Source: Cyanobacteria bacterium FACHB-502
GTDB lineage: Bacteria; Cyanobacteriota; Cyanobacteriia; Elainellales; Elainellaceae
Direction of reading: 5' to 3'
Length of the DNA stretch: 64,000 nt
Assembly (NCBI GenBank): GCA_014695325.1
Contig: JACJNZ010000035.1
Span: 1 to 64,000 of the forward strand
Of this stretch, positions 26,785 through 35,595 are shown piece after piece (positions within the stretch are counted from its first letter, which is position 1; the number at the start of each line of letters is the position of its first letter). The translations under genes and the position numbers were made by a program. The notes under the pieces are model-generated. The model searched no databases. It saw only the letters and a list, made by a program, of their open reading frames with translations, and was not told the origin of the DNA.

Positions 26785-27809
26785 TACTTGCTCCAGAAGA
26801 AATCTTTGTCAATTTGCTGAGTGCGAATCAGGTATTCCAACTGCTTCAGACGAGTAAACCCTCTCGACTCGAAGATTTCTTGAGTCATGTCGATTTGGCT
26901 GAACACGTCAAAAAGCTGCTGTGCGCCGCGCTGGGCATTCCACTCACACTTAAAGCCAGGAAGCTGGGTGTTGATTTTCTCGAAGGATACCCGATAGCTG
27001 CGGTTGTCTGAACCGTTGTTGCCAAAGCTGACGGCGCAGCCCTTAAAGACATCTGCAACAATTTCGGCAATCTCTCTTACCTGGTAGTTATTGGCGGTAT
27101 CGCCCACGTTGAAGATTTGATTGTGAACAATGTCGCGGGGGGCTTCCAGCGTGCAGATCAGAGCCTTAGCAATATCTAGCGCGTGAACCAGAGGACGCCA
27201 GGGTGTGCCGTCGCTGGTCATTTTAATTTCTTTGGTCGTCCAGGCAAGACCCGACAGGTTGTTCAACACAATATCGAAGCGCATCCGGGGGGAAGCCCCA
27301 AAGGCGGTCGCATTTCGCATGAAGGTGGGTGAGAAGTCGTCGTCTGCCATCTTGGTGACATCGCGCTCGACCATCGCTTTACACTCAGCATAGGCGGTCT
27401 GAGGATTCACAGGCGTTTCTTCCGTTACGTCTCCTGCGCTAGCAACGCCATACACGCTGCAAGAAGACATATACACAAACCGCCGCACTCCGGCTTGCTT
27501 GGCTAACTCTGCCAGACGTACTGACCCTTTGTGGTTAATCTCGTAGGTAATGTGGGGTGCGAGTTGTCCGGTGGGGTCGTTTGATAGTTCAGCCATGTGA
27601 ACGATCGCATCAACACCTTGCAGGTCTTCGACCGTGATGTGGCGAATGTCCTTGTTCAGCGTTTTTGCCGTGAGGGAAGTGCCGTTGTAAAGCCAGCCGA
27701 CCTTGTAGTAACCCGTGTCAACTGCAATCACTTCGTGTCCCCGCTCCATCAACAAGGGAGCAAAGAGAGAACCGAGGTAGCCTTCTGTGCCAGTAACGAA
27801 AACTTTCAT
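26784..27809 (-). CDS. NAD-dependent epimerase/dehydratase (extended SDR)
   Basis: 341 aa. Cofactor motif VFVTGTEGYLGSLFAP (a GxxGxxG variant). SSCSVYG supplies the catalytic Ser/Thr region and TAYAECKAMVE the YxxxK pair. The C-terminal part HNQIFNVGDTANNYQVREIAEIVADVF is typical of nucleotide-sugar SDRs. It is not a recognisable RfbG (no GHTGFKG start), so a 4,6-dehydratase role is uncertain; reductase or epimerase activity on a CDP-sugar is equally likely. Overlaps rfbC. Confidence 0.85.
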   Translation of the reverse strand: MKVFVTGTEGYLGSLFAPLLMERGHEVIAVDTGYYKVGWLYNGTSLTAKTLNKDIRHITVEDLQGVDAIVHMAELSNDPTGQLAPHITYEINHKGSVRLAELAKQAGVRRFVYMSSCSVYGVASAGDVTEETPVNPQTAYAECKAMVERDVTKMADDDFSPTFMRNATAFGASPRMRFDIVLNNLSGLAWTTKEIKMTSDGTPWRPLVHALDIAKALICTLEAPRDIVHNQIFNVGDTANNYQVREIAEIVADVFKGCAVSFGNNGSDNRSYRVSFEKINTQLPGFKCEWNAQRGAQQLFDVFSQIDMTQEIFESRGFTRLKQLEYLIRTQQIDKDFFWSK

Positions 27810-27868
27810 GATGTTAGTGCTTGTAGTGCAAAAGAGTACAAAATGAGGCGAACAACCTGAAGGATGAA

Positions 27869-29077
27869 CTACAGGGCAACCGTTGTCCGCTCGGGGGCAG
27901 GAATTTGCGCGGCGACCGCTTTACCAATCTCGAGCGAGGAGGTTGCTGCCGGAGAAGGCGCATTGCAAACATGGATCGATCGATCGCCCGGAATAATCAG
28001 AAAATCATCGACCAGTTTGCCGTCATCCATTAATGCCTGTGCCCGGACGCCTGCATGGGTGGGGATGACATCGTCCATCTGCACATCGGGGATGAGACGC
28101 TGCAAACTGTGAACAAATGCCGCTTTGCTGAACGATCGCACGATTTCTTTAAAGCCTTCGTCATAGTGCTTAGCTGCCAGCTTCCAGAAACCGGGGAAGA
28201 CCATGACTTCCGCAAAATCGCGCAGGTCAAAATCGGTCTTTTTGTAACCTTCGCGCTTCAGGCTTAAAACGGCGTTGGGTCCAGCGTGGACGGTTCCGTC
28301 AATCATGCGCGTGAAGTGAACCCCTAAGAACGGAAAATCAGGATTGGGAACCGGATAAATCAAGCCCTTGACCAGATATCGCTTTTCGGGGGTCAGTTCG
28401 TAATATTCACCGCGAAAGGGAACGATTTTCGCTTGTGGATCAACGCCGCCCAGTTTGGCAACGCGATCGCTCTGCAACCCAGCACAGTTCACCACAAACC
28501 GCGCCGAGAAATCGCCCTGATTCGTCTCAACAACCTGTCCCTGTGCTGTACTTTTGATTTTGAGAACACGGGTATTGAGGCGAAGATCGCCGCCCTGCTG
28601 CTCAATCAATTCGGCATATTTTTGGGCAACTTTCTTATAGTCAGCAATGCCCGTTGAGTGAACCCGAATGCCTGCTAAGCAATTAACATAGGGTTCGTAT
28701 TCCTTGACCTGTTCAGCAGCAATGCGAGCCACCGGAATTCCGTTTTGCAAGCCTCGCTGATACAGGTTTTCCAGCAGGGGCAATTCCTTCTCTTCGGTTG
28801 CAACAATGACCTTGCCACAAACCTCGTGGGGGATATTATGCTCCTGGCAAAAATTCACCATTGATTCACAGCCATCGCGACAAAATTTCGCTTTAAAGCT
28901 GCCTGGTTTGTAATAAACCCCAGAATGAATTACTCCGCTGTTATTACCTGTTTGGTGAAATGCCCACTGGCTTTCTTTTTCGAGGAGCAAGATTTTGCAG
29001 TCTGGATATCGTTTTCCCAGTGCCATCCCCACGGATAGCCCAACGATTCCGCCCCCGATAATCGCAAAGTCGTACAT
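27869..29077 (-). CDS. lhgO: LhgO-like FAD-dependent oxidoreductase
   Basis: 402 aa. YDFAIIGGGIVGLSVGMALG is the FAD Rossmann motif. HQTGNNSGVIHSGVYYKPGS and FVNCAGLQSDRVAKLGG match L-2-hydroxyglutarate dehydrogenase (LhgO/YgaF). It sits inside a sugar-nucleotide cluster between a cytidylyltransferase and an SDR, a context repeatedly at odds with plain 2-hydroxyglutarate metabolism. Either it removes a 2-hydroxyglutarate by-product or it oxidises a sugar-derived hydroxy acid. The family call is strong; the substrate is unsettled. Confidence 0.85.
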   Translation of the reverse strand: MYDFAIIGGGIVGLSVGMALGKRYPDCKILLLEKESQWAFHQTGNNSGVIHSGVYYKPGSFKAKFCRDGCESMVNFCQEHNIPHEVCGKVIVATEEKELPLLENLYQRGLQNGIPVARIAAEQVKEYEPYVNCLAGIRVHSTGIADYKKVAQKYAELIEQQGGDLRLNTRVLKIKSTAQGQVVETNQGDFSARFVVNCAGLQSDRVAKLGGVDPQAKIVPFRGEYYELTPEKRYLVKGLIYPVPNPDFPFLGVHFTRMIDGTVHAGPNAVLSLKREGYKKTDFDLRDFAEVMVFPGFWKLAAKHYDEGFKEIVRSFSKAAFVHSLQRLIPDVQMDDVIPTHAGVRAQALMDDGKLVDDFLIIPGDRSIHVCNAPSPAATSSLEIGKAVAAQIPAPERTTVAL

Positions 29078-29150
29078 AGCTTCTCTCTAAACAAATCAGC
29101 AACAGATATAACGAACTGTTCTTTTTTCGTCCCAATCCTGATCCCATTGA

Positions 29151-29924
29151 CTACCAGACTTTCCAGGGAGCTTTGCCGCTCTGCCACAGACCTTCCAGAT
29201 AGTTTTTATCGCGGAGAGTATCCATGGGTTGCCAAAAGCCCTCATGCCGGAAAGCAGACAGTTCACTATCCTGGGCAATTTTGCTGAGCGGCTCGTGTTC
29301 CCACATCACAGAATCGTCAGTGATGTAGTCGATCGTCTCTGGCTCCAGCACAAAATAGCCGCCGTTAATCCAGGCTCCGTCTCCGGTTGGCTTTTCATGA
29401 AACTGCTCGATCTTGGTTTGTCCTTGTCCCAAAGAGAGTGCGCCAAATCGTCCGGGGGGCTGCACCGCCGTCAGGGTCGCCAGGGTTTTTTGAGCCTTGT
29501 GGAATGCGACGAGTTCGGTAATATTGACATTGCCGACGCCATCTCCGTAGGTGAAGCAAAATGTGTCGTTACCGACGTGTTCCCGAACGCGCTTTAGGCG
29601 TCCGCCCGTCATCGTATTTTCTCCGGTGTCAACCAGCGTGACGCGCCAGGGTTCTGCATTTCCAGCATGAATGTTCATCTGGTTGTAACGCATATCGAAG
29701 GTGACATCCGACATCCGCAAAAAGTAATTTGCGAAGAACTCTTTGATCACAAAACCTTTGTAACCACAGCAAATAATGAAATCATTGATGCCGTGAGCGG
29801 AATACACCTTCATAATGTGCCAGAGAATGGGTTGTCCCCCAATCTCCACCATTGGTTTAGGTTTGATTGCTGTTTCTTCACTCAGACGAGTTCCTAAACC
29901 ACCAGCTAGAATGACTGCTTTCAT
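29151..29924 (-). CDS. rfbF: Glucose-1-phosphate cytidylyltransferase
   Basis: Makes CDP-glucose from CTP and glucose-1-phosphate. 257 aa, matching the family length. [21 protein letters not shown] is the nucleotide-binding loop with the basic signature (split here at the KPKP segment). [20 protein letters not shown] (metal Asp) and [10 protein letters not shown] follow. It is the first gene of the minus-strand cluster, with a 590-bp upstream spacer that should hold the promoter. Confidence 0.92.
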   Translation of the reverse strand: MKAVILAGGLGTRLSEETAIKPKPMVEIGGQPILWHIMKVYSAHGINDFIICCGYKGFVIKEFFANYFLRMSDVTFDMRYNQMNIHAGNAEPWRVTLVDTGENTMTGGRLKRVREHVGNDTFCFTYGDGVGNVNITELVAFHKAQKTLATLTAVQPPGRFGALSLGQGQTKIEQFHEKPTGDGAWINGGYFVLEPETIDYITDDSVMWEHEPLSKIAQDSELSAFRHEGFWQPMDTLRDKNYLEGLWQSGKAPWKVW

Positions 29925-30513
29925 GCACCTACCTCTTGCGTTAGAAGGGATTTACTTTTATAGCCAAGTTCGCTGCTTCCAAGAAGACTCAATTTAACTC
30001 TAGAAGCATGCCTGAAGTTAAATTTGTTGAATCAACTTTTGAACCAACTTGTTGAACTCAAACTTTAATCTTGCTCACGTTAGGTTTGCTCGCTTTAAGT
30101 TCGCTGAGCATCGCTCTTAAACTATCTAAGATATCTGAACGGGTAACGGAGTGTTGAAATGGATGCAGCTTGAATAGCGCGACCTATCGTGAGAACATGC
30201 TTGCTTTGAGAAAAACGAACTAGAACAGAGTACCCAGCAATTTTTAGATGAATGGAACCAATGACAATCAAACTAAGACTTAGAAATAAAGCCTGAGATA
30301 GAGCCTTTGAATCCGTAGAATTGCTGTAATTTAACCTGATACGAGATTAACAAGAAGCTAGAAACGACGCTGTAAAGACAGAGTAAATTAACCGATCAGC
30401 TCTATGAAAACTGGATGAAAGCTTTTGATATCTGTGGAAACCTACGTACATTGAAAAACTGCCCTATGGTTAGAGCAGCATTGATTACAGAGATTAATCA
30501 GGTTTTTTTAGCG
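29925..30513. promoter_or_regulatory. Spacer upstream of the sugar cluster
   Basis: 589 bp, AT-rich, without a gene. It lies between the ArsA-like gene's 3' end and rfbF and should contain the cluster promoter. No operator recognised. Confidence 0.35.
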
Positions 30514-31611
30514 CTAGAACGAGATGATTAAATAGCCTTCCTGAAACTTTGCCCCGGATACAGGCCTACCGCTTAACTGCTGCGGCAGAAAAATATTGCG
30601 ACGCTGATCGCCCGCTTCGATCGTGACTTCAGGACCATACTGAGTTAGCTTCACCTGTTTTTTATCAAAGCCGGGCAGAAACAGATAAACTTTGCGCTCT
30701 GCGGTATCAATCCGAATCGGACGCGGAGCCTGAGTCGCCTGAGTAAAATCAGGTAAAGCTGACATAATGGGCTGCCAATCTCCCTGCCTGATAGGAATCG
30801 ATCGCACACTCAGCGGGGCAAAGGTGCTTTCCAGATTTTCCGTTGTCTGTGCCTGGTTAAGCAGCACTCCGCCGATCGTCAGCCCTACCTGCTGAGCACT
30901 TCCCCAAAGATACTGCGCGGTTGCCACTGCACCAGGATCGGTGCCCGTGACTAGATAGGCAATCACCCGATTGGGGTTGGCAACGGCAGATCTGCCCTCT
31001 TCCAGTAAGTTATTCACCTGAGCAGCGGCAGGCTGGGAAAAAATATCGCCGCTCGACCAGTTGACATTGAGAACTGCGCTGGCAAGCGGCTGCACAAAGG
31101 GTGAAATCGTCTTGCCCAGATCAGAATCAGCAAACACCTGACGAAATCGACGAACATACCAGCTCAAGATCTCCGGCATTCCCAACATTCGCAGGGTTGC
31201 AGAATCGCCACTGCCGTCGTACACGATGACATCGTAGCTGCCACTGTTTTCATATTCGCGAATCGCATTCAACGCTAGGGCACTGTCCATACCGGGAAGC
31301 ACACCTAACTCCTGCCCGTAAACCGCTTTGAAGAAAGGTGATCGCAAATACTGAGCTTCGAGCTTTTTCAGTTCTTCCCAGCTTCGTTCGAGCAGCACAG
31401 TCGAATACAGCTTGACTGCCTGCAAATTGGCAGCAATGGGTTGCGGATCAGCCGTTAATGCGGTTTCGAGCAGAAGATCGATCGCCGGAGTTGGGTCTTG
31501 TGCTGCAAACAAAACACGCTTTCCCTGAGCGGCGAGCTGCTTTGCGGCTGCAACTGCGATCGTGCTACGCCCTGTCCCGCCTTTGCCCAAAAATGTCAGA
31601 ATCAACGCCAT
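30514..31611 (-). CDS. ArsA/Get3-like ATPase with altered P-loop
   Basis: 365 aa. It opens MALILTFLGKGGTGRST: the deviant Walker A of ArsA/MinD-type ATPases (KGGxGKT) with the signature first Lys kept (K10) but Arg15 in place of the second, phosphate-binding Lys. AAQDPTPAIDLLLE is switch I, VIVYDGSGDSATLRML switch II. Residues ~280-365 (RKVYLFLPGFDKKQVKLTQYG ...) look like the HSP20-like C-terminal domain found on cyanobacterial ArsA homologues. No arsenic genes nearby; a targeting or chaperone-like role is as likely as arsenite extrusion. Confidence 0.82.
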   Translation of the reverse strand: MALILTFLGKGGTGRSTIAVAAAKQLAAQGKRVLFAAQDPTPAIDLLLETALTADPQPIAANLQAVKLYSTVLLERSWEELKKLEAQYLRSPFFKAVYGQELGVLPGMDSALALNAIREYENSGSYDVIVYDGSGDSATLRMLGMPEILSWYVRRFRQVFADSDLGKTISPFVQPLASAVLNVNWSSGDIFSQPAAAQVNNLLEEGRSAVANPNRVIAYLVTGTDPGAVATAQYLWGSAQQVGLTIGGVLLNQAQTTENLESTFAPLSVRSIPIRQGDWQPIMSALPDFTQATQAPRPIRIDTAERKVYLFLPGFDKKQVKLTQYGPEVTIEAGDQRRNIFLPQQLSGRPVSGAKFQEGYLIISF

Positions 31612-32055
31612 TGCCAGAAATGCCTAACGATAGAGGACTGCTCGTATGAGCAAATCAACCCACAGCAAACTTATTGCCAAAAATTAGCAACCGTAGACTG
31701 TGAATCCAGAACAAATGACTTCGGATGATAAGTAAACCTAGATATCATCATTGCAGCCAGTTTACCTGATCCTGAAGCAGGATTTGCTTGGCGGTTGTCG
31801 CCTAGTAGCAGTCGCCCTGTAGCAAAGGTTTCCTTGCTGATGTAATGCGCCAATGTAAACCGATTACCCAGAGGGAAGACTGCTTTGCATCGCCTGAAGC
31901 CTGCTGTTTTGGATACTGTCTTGCTCGTTGCAGATTGATTCAGGTTATCGTAACAGTGAATCTTTTGGACTGCCCTCGTACTGATGGAGGATTCAGTTTG
32001 TCCTGGCTCATCGAGGGCATTCCTTGCATTGGTTAAAGACGTTCTGAGTCAGCGG
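31612..32055. other. Spacer, no gene recognised
   Basis: 444 bp between petP and the ArsA-like gene. No supported ORF. The promoter of the ArsA-like gene is expected near its right-hand (upstream) side. Confidence 0.35.
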
Positions 32056-32250
32056 CTAGTTGGTTGACTCTAGCTCGTCTTCAAAAAACCAGGTCGTGAA
32101 CCCGTTGTCAAACTTCACAATGACACCAATCCCGCTGCCATCTGTCATCTTGAATCCGTTGATTACACCTGTCTTACCCAAGCAATCGACCACCGCTTTC
32201 GGAGAACGATCGCGCAACCGACGCACGCGCACTTTTTGACCGATTTCCAT
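32056..32250 (-). CDS. petP: Cytochrome b6f-associated subunit PetP (DUF2862)
   Basis: Start set at 32250 (MEIGQKVRVRRLRDR), giving 64 aa, the normal size; the frame extends 8 codons further up. The SH3-like sequence VGFKMTDGSG-type core is present as INGFKMTDGSGIGVIVKF, followed by TTWFFEDELE, the conserved end of PetP. PetP is a small stromal-side b6f subunit in cyanobacteria and red algae that tunes linear electron flow. Unlinked to petCA (14 kb away). Confidence 0.85.
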   Translation of the reverse strand: MEIGQKVRVRRLRDRSPKAVVDCLGKTGVINGFKMTDGSGIGVIVKFDNGFTTWFFEDELESTN

Positions 32251-32566
32251 CGCCACTCTCAAGAATACGAACAATACGCTTAAACAAACATGAATTAGTG
32301 TATCAGTGTCTTGACTGCGATTATCAAAAGTTAGCCGAAAGCTGCATTTGTGCCTAGACAGGCTATCAAGCTATTCTGATAACCGGATTCGCGAGTTTTG
32401 CGACTGTGTGATTTCAGCGGGCTGAAGGTTGAGTGAGGACAGATGGTGATATTGAGCAGAGGTCTGGTTAAACTGCCAGTTGTTTGCGTTAACTCATCCT
32501 GTTGATTCACACTCAAGCTGAATTGCTTACAGCAGCGATCAAAATTGGAAGGGGGGTAGGAGAACT
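32251..32566. other. Divergent spacer petP / hisF
   Basis: 316 bp without a gene. It contains GGAGGGGGGTAGGAG just upstream of hisF, an unusually purine-rich ribosome binding region. Confidence 0.4.
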
Positions 32567-33334
32567 ATGCTGGCAAAACGGATTTTGCCTTGTCTTGATG
32601 TCAAAGCAGGAAGAGTCGTTAAGGGGGTTAACTTTGTTAATTTGCGGGATGCGGGTGACCCCGTGGAGCTGGCGCAGATTTACAACCAGGCAGGGGCAGA
32701 CGAACTAGTTTTTCTGGATATCACGGCAACCCATGAAGACCGTGACATTATTTACGACGTGGTTTATCGCACTGCAGAGCAGGTATTTATCCCGCTAACA
32801 GTCGGCGGCGGCATTCAATCCTTAGAAACTATTAAAAAATTGTTACGAGCCGGGGCAGATAAAGTGAGCCTTAACTCAGCCGCCGTTCGTGACCCTGATT
32901 TAATTGATCGAGCCAGCGATCGGTTTGGCAATCAATGCATTGTGATCGCGATCGATGCCCGCAGACGGGAAGATCCGGCAAATCCAGGGTGGGATGTCTA
33001 TGTCCGAGGCGGGCGGGAAAATACGGGCAAGGATGCCGTGACTTGGGCAAAAGAGGTCGAGCAGCGCGGAGCCGGAGAACTGCTGCTAACCAGCATGGAC
33101 GCAGATGGAACCCAAGCGGGCTATGACCTGGAGCTAACTCGCACGATCGCCGCTAATGTGCAGATTCCGGTGATTGCTTCGGGTGGCGCGGGCAACTGTC
33201 AGCACATTTATGAAGCGTTAACCGAAGGTCAAGCAGAGGCAGCCTTACTGGCTTCACTGCTGCACTATGGGCACCTTACCGTTGCTGAAATTAAGTCTTA
33301 TCTTACTGAGAAGAGCATTCTAGTGCGTCAGTAG
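32567..33334 (+). CDS. hisF: Imidazole glycerol phosphate synthase subunit HisF
   Basis: Cyclase subunit of histidine biosynthesis; with HisH it makes IGP and AICAR. 255 aa (beta/alpha)8 barrel. Catalytic Asp11 (LPCLDV) and Asp130 (VIAIDARR) fall at the family positions. Phosphate-binding loops are VGGGIQS and [20 protein letters not shown] is the usual cyanobacterial form of the second half-barrel motif. Preceded by AGGAG. Stands alone; hisH is not in the window. Confidence 0.96.
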   Translation: MLAKRILPCLDVKAGRVVKGVNFVNLRDAGDPVELAQIYNQAGADELVFLDITATHEDRDIIYDVVYRTAEQVFIPLTVGGGIQSLETIKKLLRAGADKVSLNSAAVRDPDLIDRASDRFGNQCIVIAIDARRREDPANPGWDVYVRGGRENTGKDAVTWAKEVEQRGAGELLLTSMDADGTQAGYDLELTRTIAANVQIPVIASGGAGNCQHIYEALTEGQAEAALLASLLHYGHLTVAEIKSYLTEKSILVRQ

Positions 33335-33911
33335 GGAAATGGACTGACCGATTAGAGGAGGTTTGAAGAGTGTTCGAGGTGCTATCTTGCTCCTAAATTA
33401 GCCATGAACAGGGACTTTGAGAATCCTAAGGGGACTAGGTTCCCTAATTGCAGGGTTTGGGAGCGGTTTAGACGACAACTACAATCCTGAATTAAGCTTT
33501 AAGCTGCTTTTTTCCATACAAAACCCCAAGTCATCCTCACAGCCATCCTGCTGCACCCGATCGTTCATGACCCTGCTGTTGTCCTATTTCATCTCACGTC
33601 GCTTTCCCCTTTTAGCTTTCTTCATTTAGATAGATTACGAGGATGAGACTAGTTAGATACTCATTATTAAATGAACTGATTGCTCTTCCTTAAGCATTCA
33701 CTCAGCCACCCTAGAACCGCAAACGCGCCAAGCCCTGATTTAATAACACTTTTCACGATCGCACTGCAGAGATACCCGCAGCATTTTGGCGCCTCTGTGG
33801 AGTCGCTCGGCAAATTCACACACTAAATGAGCAAATAGACTTAGGGACACTTTTTTGAGAAGCTGTTAACATATATAAATATTACAAATTTTAACAGCGT
33901 CTTAAGGAAAC
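33335..33911. other. Spacer with an inverted repeat near its right end
   Basis: 577 bp without a supported gene. At 33862-33898 the arms GCTGTTAA and TTAACAGC flank 21 AT-rich bases, ending 13 bp before the next start codon. Confidence 0.45.
33862..33898. promoter_or_regulatory. Inverted repeat upstream of ORF 33912
   Basis: 8-bp perfect arms GCTGTTAA/TTAACAGC around ATATATAAATATT-rich DNA that could contain a -10 box. Plausible operator or 5'-UTR hairpin; no regulator can be named. Confidence 0.4.
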
Positions 33912-34196
33912 ATGGTTTTTCTCCTCGTCATCGTGATCGGACTGGTCGCCTGGGCACTGCATCTGATGCAGGAAGCCATCCAGCATCGCGAGTTCTCACT
34001 GATGCTAGCGGGGTTTTTGGTTTCTTCGGCGGCAGCAGCGCTGATATCGGTTTACTTTCTTATGGGTCACTACGTGGGCTATATGAGTGAAATGGCGTCG
34101 CGTAGCTATGTTTACAACTCCACTGAGTGGGCGGCCTTTGATGAATCCTGGGCAGAGATGGTAAATCTGCCTTCCAGCGAACTGATAAGTAACTGA
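33912..34196 (+). CDS. Small membrane protein, unknown
   Basis: 94 aa with AAGGAAAC as ribosome binding site just before ATG. Two predicted membrane helices (residues ~2-20 and 30-52), separated by a short loop LMQEAIQHREFS. Then an acidic, aromatic C-terminus (SYVYNSTEWAAFDESWAEM). Codon use resembles neighbours. No family recognised. Confidence 0.65.
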   Translation: MVFLLVIVIGLVAWALHLMQEAIQHREFSLMLAGFLVSSAAAALISVYFLMGHYVGYMSEMASRSYVYNSTEWAAFDESWAEMVNLPSSELISN

Positions 34197-34543
34197 TGAG
34201 TAACTAATGCTGGTTGAGGGATTGCAGCGATCGCGTTTGTTTCAATTCGGCTAATCAAGATTTTTCGTTAAATACAATTTAATTACTTGCTTTAGTGCTG
34301 GCGACGAATTTTTAGAAAATTAAGTTGCTAGCACTGATTCTTGTGTTAAAAATACTTTCGGACAAAAGCGAACCGAATTAAGGATGCTTCTGCAAAATAC
34401 GCTTTAGAAGAATCAAATAGGACGGCGATCTGTGATATAAACCGCTTTAAGTCGTGTTTGAGAGCAGTTATGCTCCTGGTTTCGCTCGCATTTCTCCCAA
34501 TTGTCCGTCTCCTAGAAACTTCTTGAACTCCTACTGATTGCTA
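34197..34543. other. Spacer, no gene
   Basis: 347 bp. Nothing specific recognised. Confidence 0.3.
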
Positions 34544-35590
34544 ATGCCTCTTCAGTTGTACCATTTGGTTGCTTTCCTGATTTCTGTCGTTGTTGTCCTG
34601 CTGGCTACCCCTGTAGTCAGGCAGATTGGCTTACGGAGCGGCTATGTCGATCGTCCTGGCGATCGAAAAGTGCATCAGCGTCCGATGGTACGGCTGGGCG
34701 GCGTTTCAATCTTTCTAGGATCGCTGATTGCGCTGCTAGCGATTTGGGGCATGGGCGGCTTTGGAACATTACCTCCAGATAAGGAATATGGGATTTGGGG
34801 CGTGACGATCGGCGGACTTGCCTTTTTCCTGATTGGCTTAGCCGATGATTTATTTAATCTCTCTCCCTTGACTCGGCTGCTGATGCAGATGGCTGTTGCG
34901 GGTTGTGCCTGGTGGGCAGGGGTTCAGATTGATTTTCTAACGATTCCGTTTGTGGGGCTGACTTCGCTACCGTTTTGGCTCAGCTTGCCCGTGACGGTGA
35001 TCTGGCTGGTGGGCATGGCAAATGCAATTAACTGGATCGATGGTCTAGACGGTCTGGCAGCAGGAGTTTCGGGAATTGCGGCGGTTGTAATGCTGGTGGT
35101 CTGCCTGTTTATGAATCAGCCTGCCGCAGCTTTGATTGCCGCAGCCTTGGCAGGTGGAACGCTAGGATTTTTGCGCTATAACTTCAATCCGGCGCAAATT
35201 TTTATGGGGGATGGCGGAGCCTATTTTATTGGCTTTACTCTGGCTGGCGTGGGCGTGGTGGGACTGGTTAAGAGTGTGACAACGGTGGCAGTGCTGCTGC
35301 CCTATTTAATTTTGGCAGTGCCGATTCTGGATATGTCTGCGGTGATTCTCGATCGCCTGCGTCATGGTAAATCCCCTTTCAAAGCAGACAAGCGGCATCT
35401 GCATCACCGTTTGCTGAAGGCTGGCCTTTCCCACCGATCAACCGTACTGTTTATCTACAGCCTCACGCTCTGGGTCGGCACGCTGGCACTGGCGTTTTCT
35501 GGAATTCCCAGCGGCGTGGTTTACGCTCTGGCAGCCACTGCTCTGCTGAGCTACACAGGATGGCAGGTGAGAAAGCACGCGAGACAGTAA
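34544..35590 (+). CDS. wecA: Undecaprenyl-phosphate sugar-1-phosphate transferase (WecA/MraY family)
   Basis: ATG at 34544 preferred over the in-frame TTG two codons upstream. 348 aa, about ten membrane helices. Motifs of the polyprenyl-phosphate GlcNAc/hexosamine-1-P transferases: RKVHQRPMVRLGG, LADDLFNLSP (Asp pair), NAINWIDGLDGLAAG, FMGDGGAYFIGF and HLHHRLLKAG (His motif of the WecA/TagO branch rather than MraY). It starts lipid-linked O-antigen or exopolysaccharide synthesis and may supply the glycan built by the 22-30 kb cluster. cinA follows after 5 bp. Confidence 0.88.
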   Translation: MPLQLYHLVAFLISVVVVLLATPVVRQIGLRSGYVDRPGDRKVHQRPMVRLGGVSIFLGSLIALLAIWGMGGFGTLPPDKEYGIWGVTIGGLAFFLIGLADDLFNLSPLTRLLMQMAVAGCAWWAGVQIDFLTIPFVGLTSLPFWLSLPVTVIWLVGMANAINWIDGLDGLAAGVSGIAAVVMLVVCLFMNQPAAALIAAALAGGTLGFLRYNFNPAQIFMGDGGAYFIGFTLAGVGVVGLVKSVTTVAVLLPYLILAVPILDMSAVILDRLRHGKSPFKADKRHLHHRLLKAGLSHRSTVLFIYSLTLWVGTLALAFSGIPSGVVYALAATALLSYTGWQVRKHARQ

Positions 35591-35595
35591 CTTCT

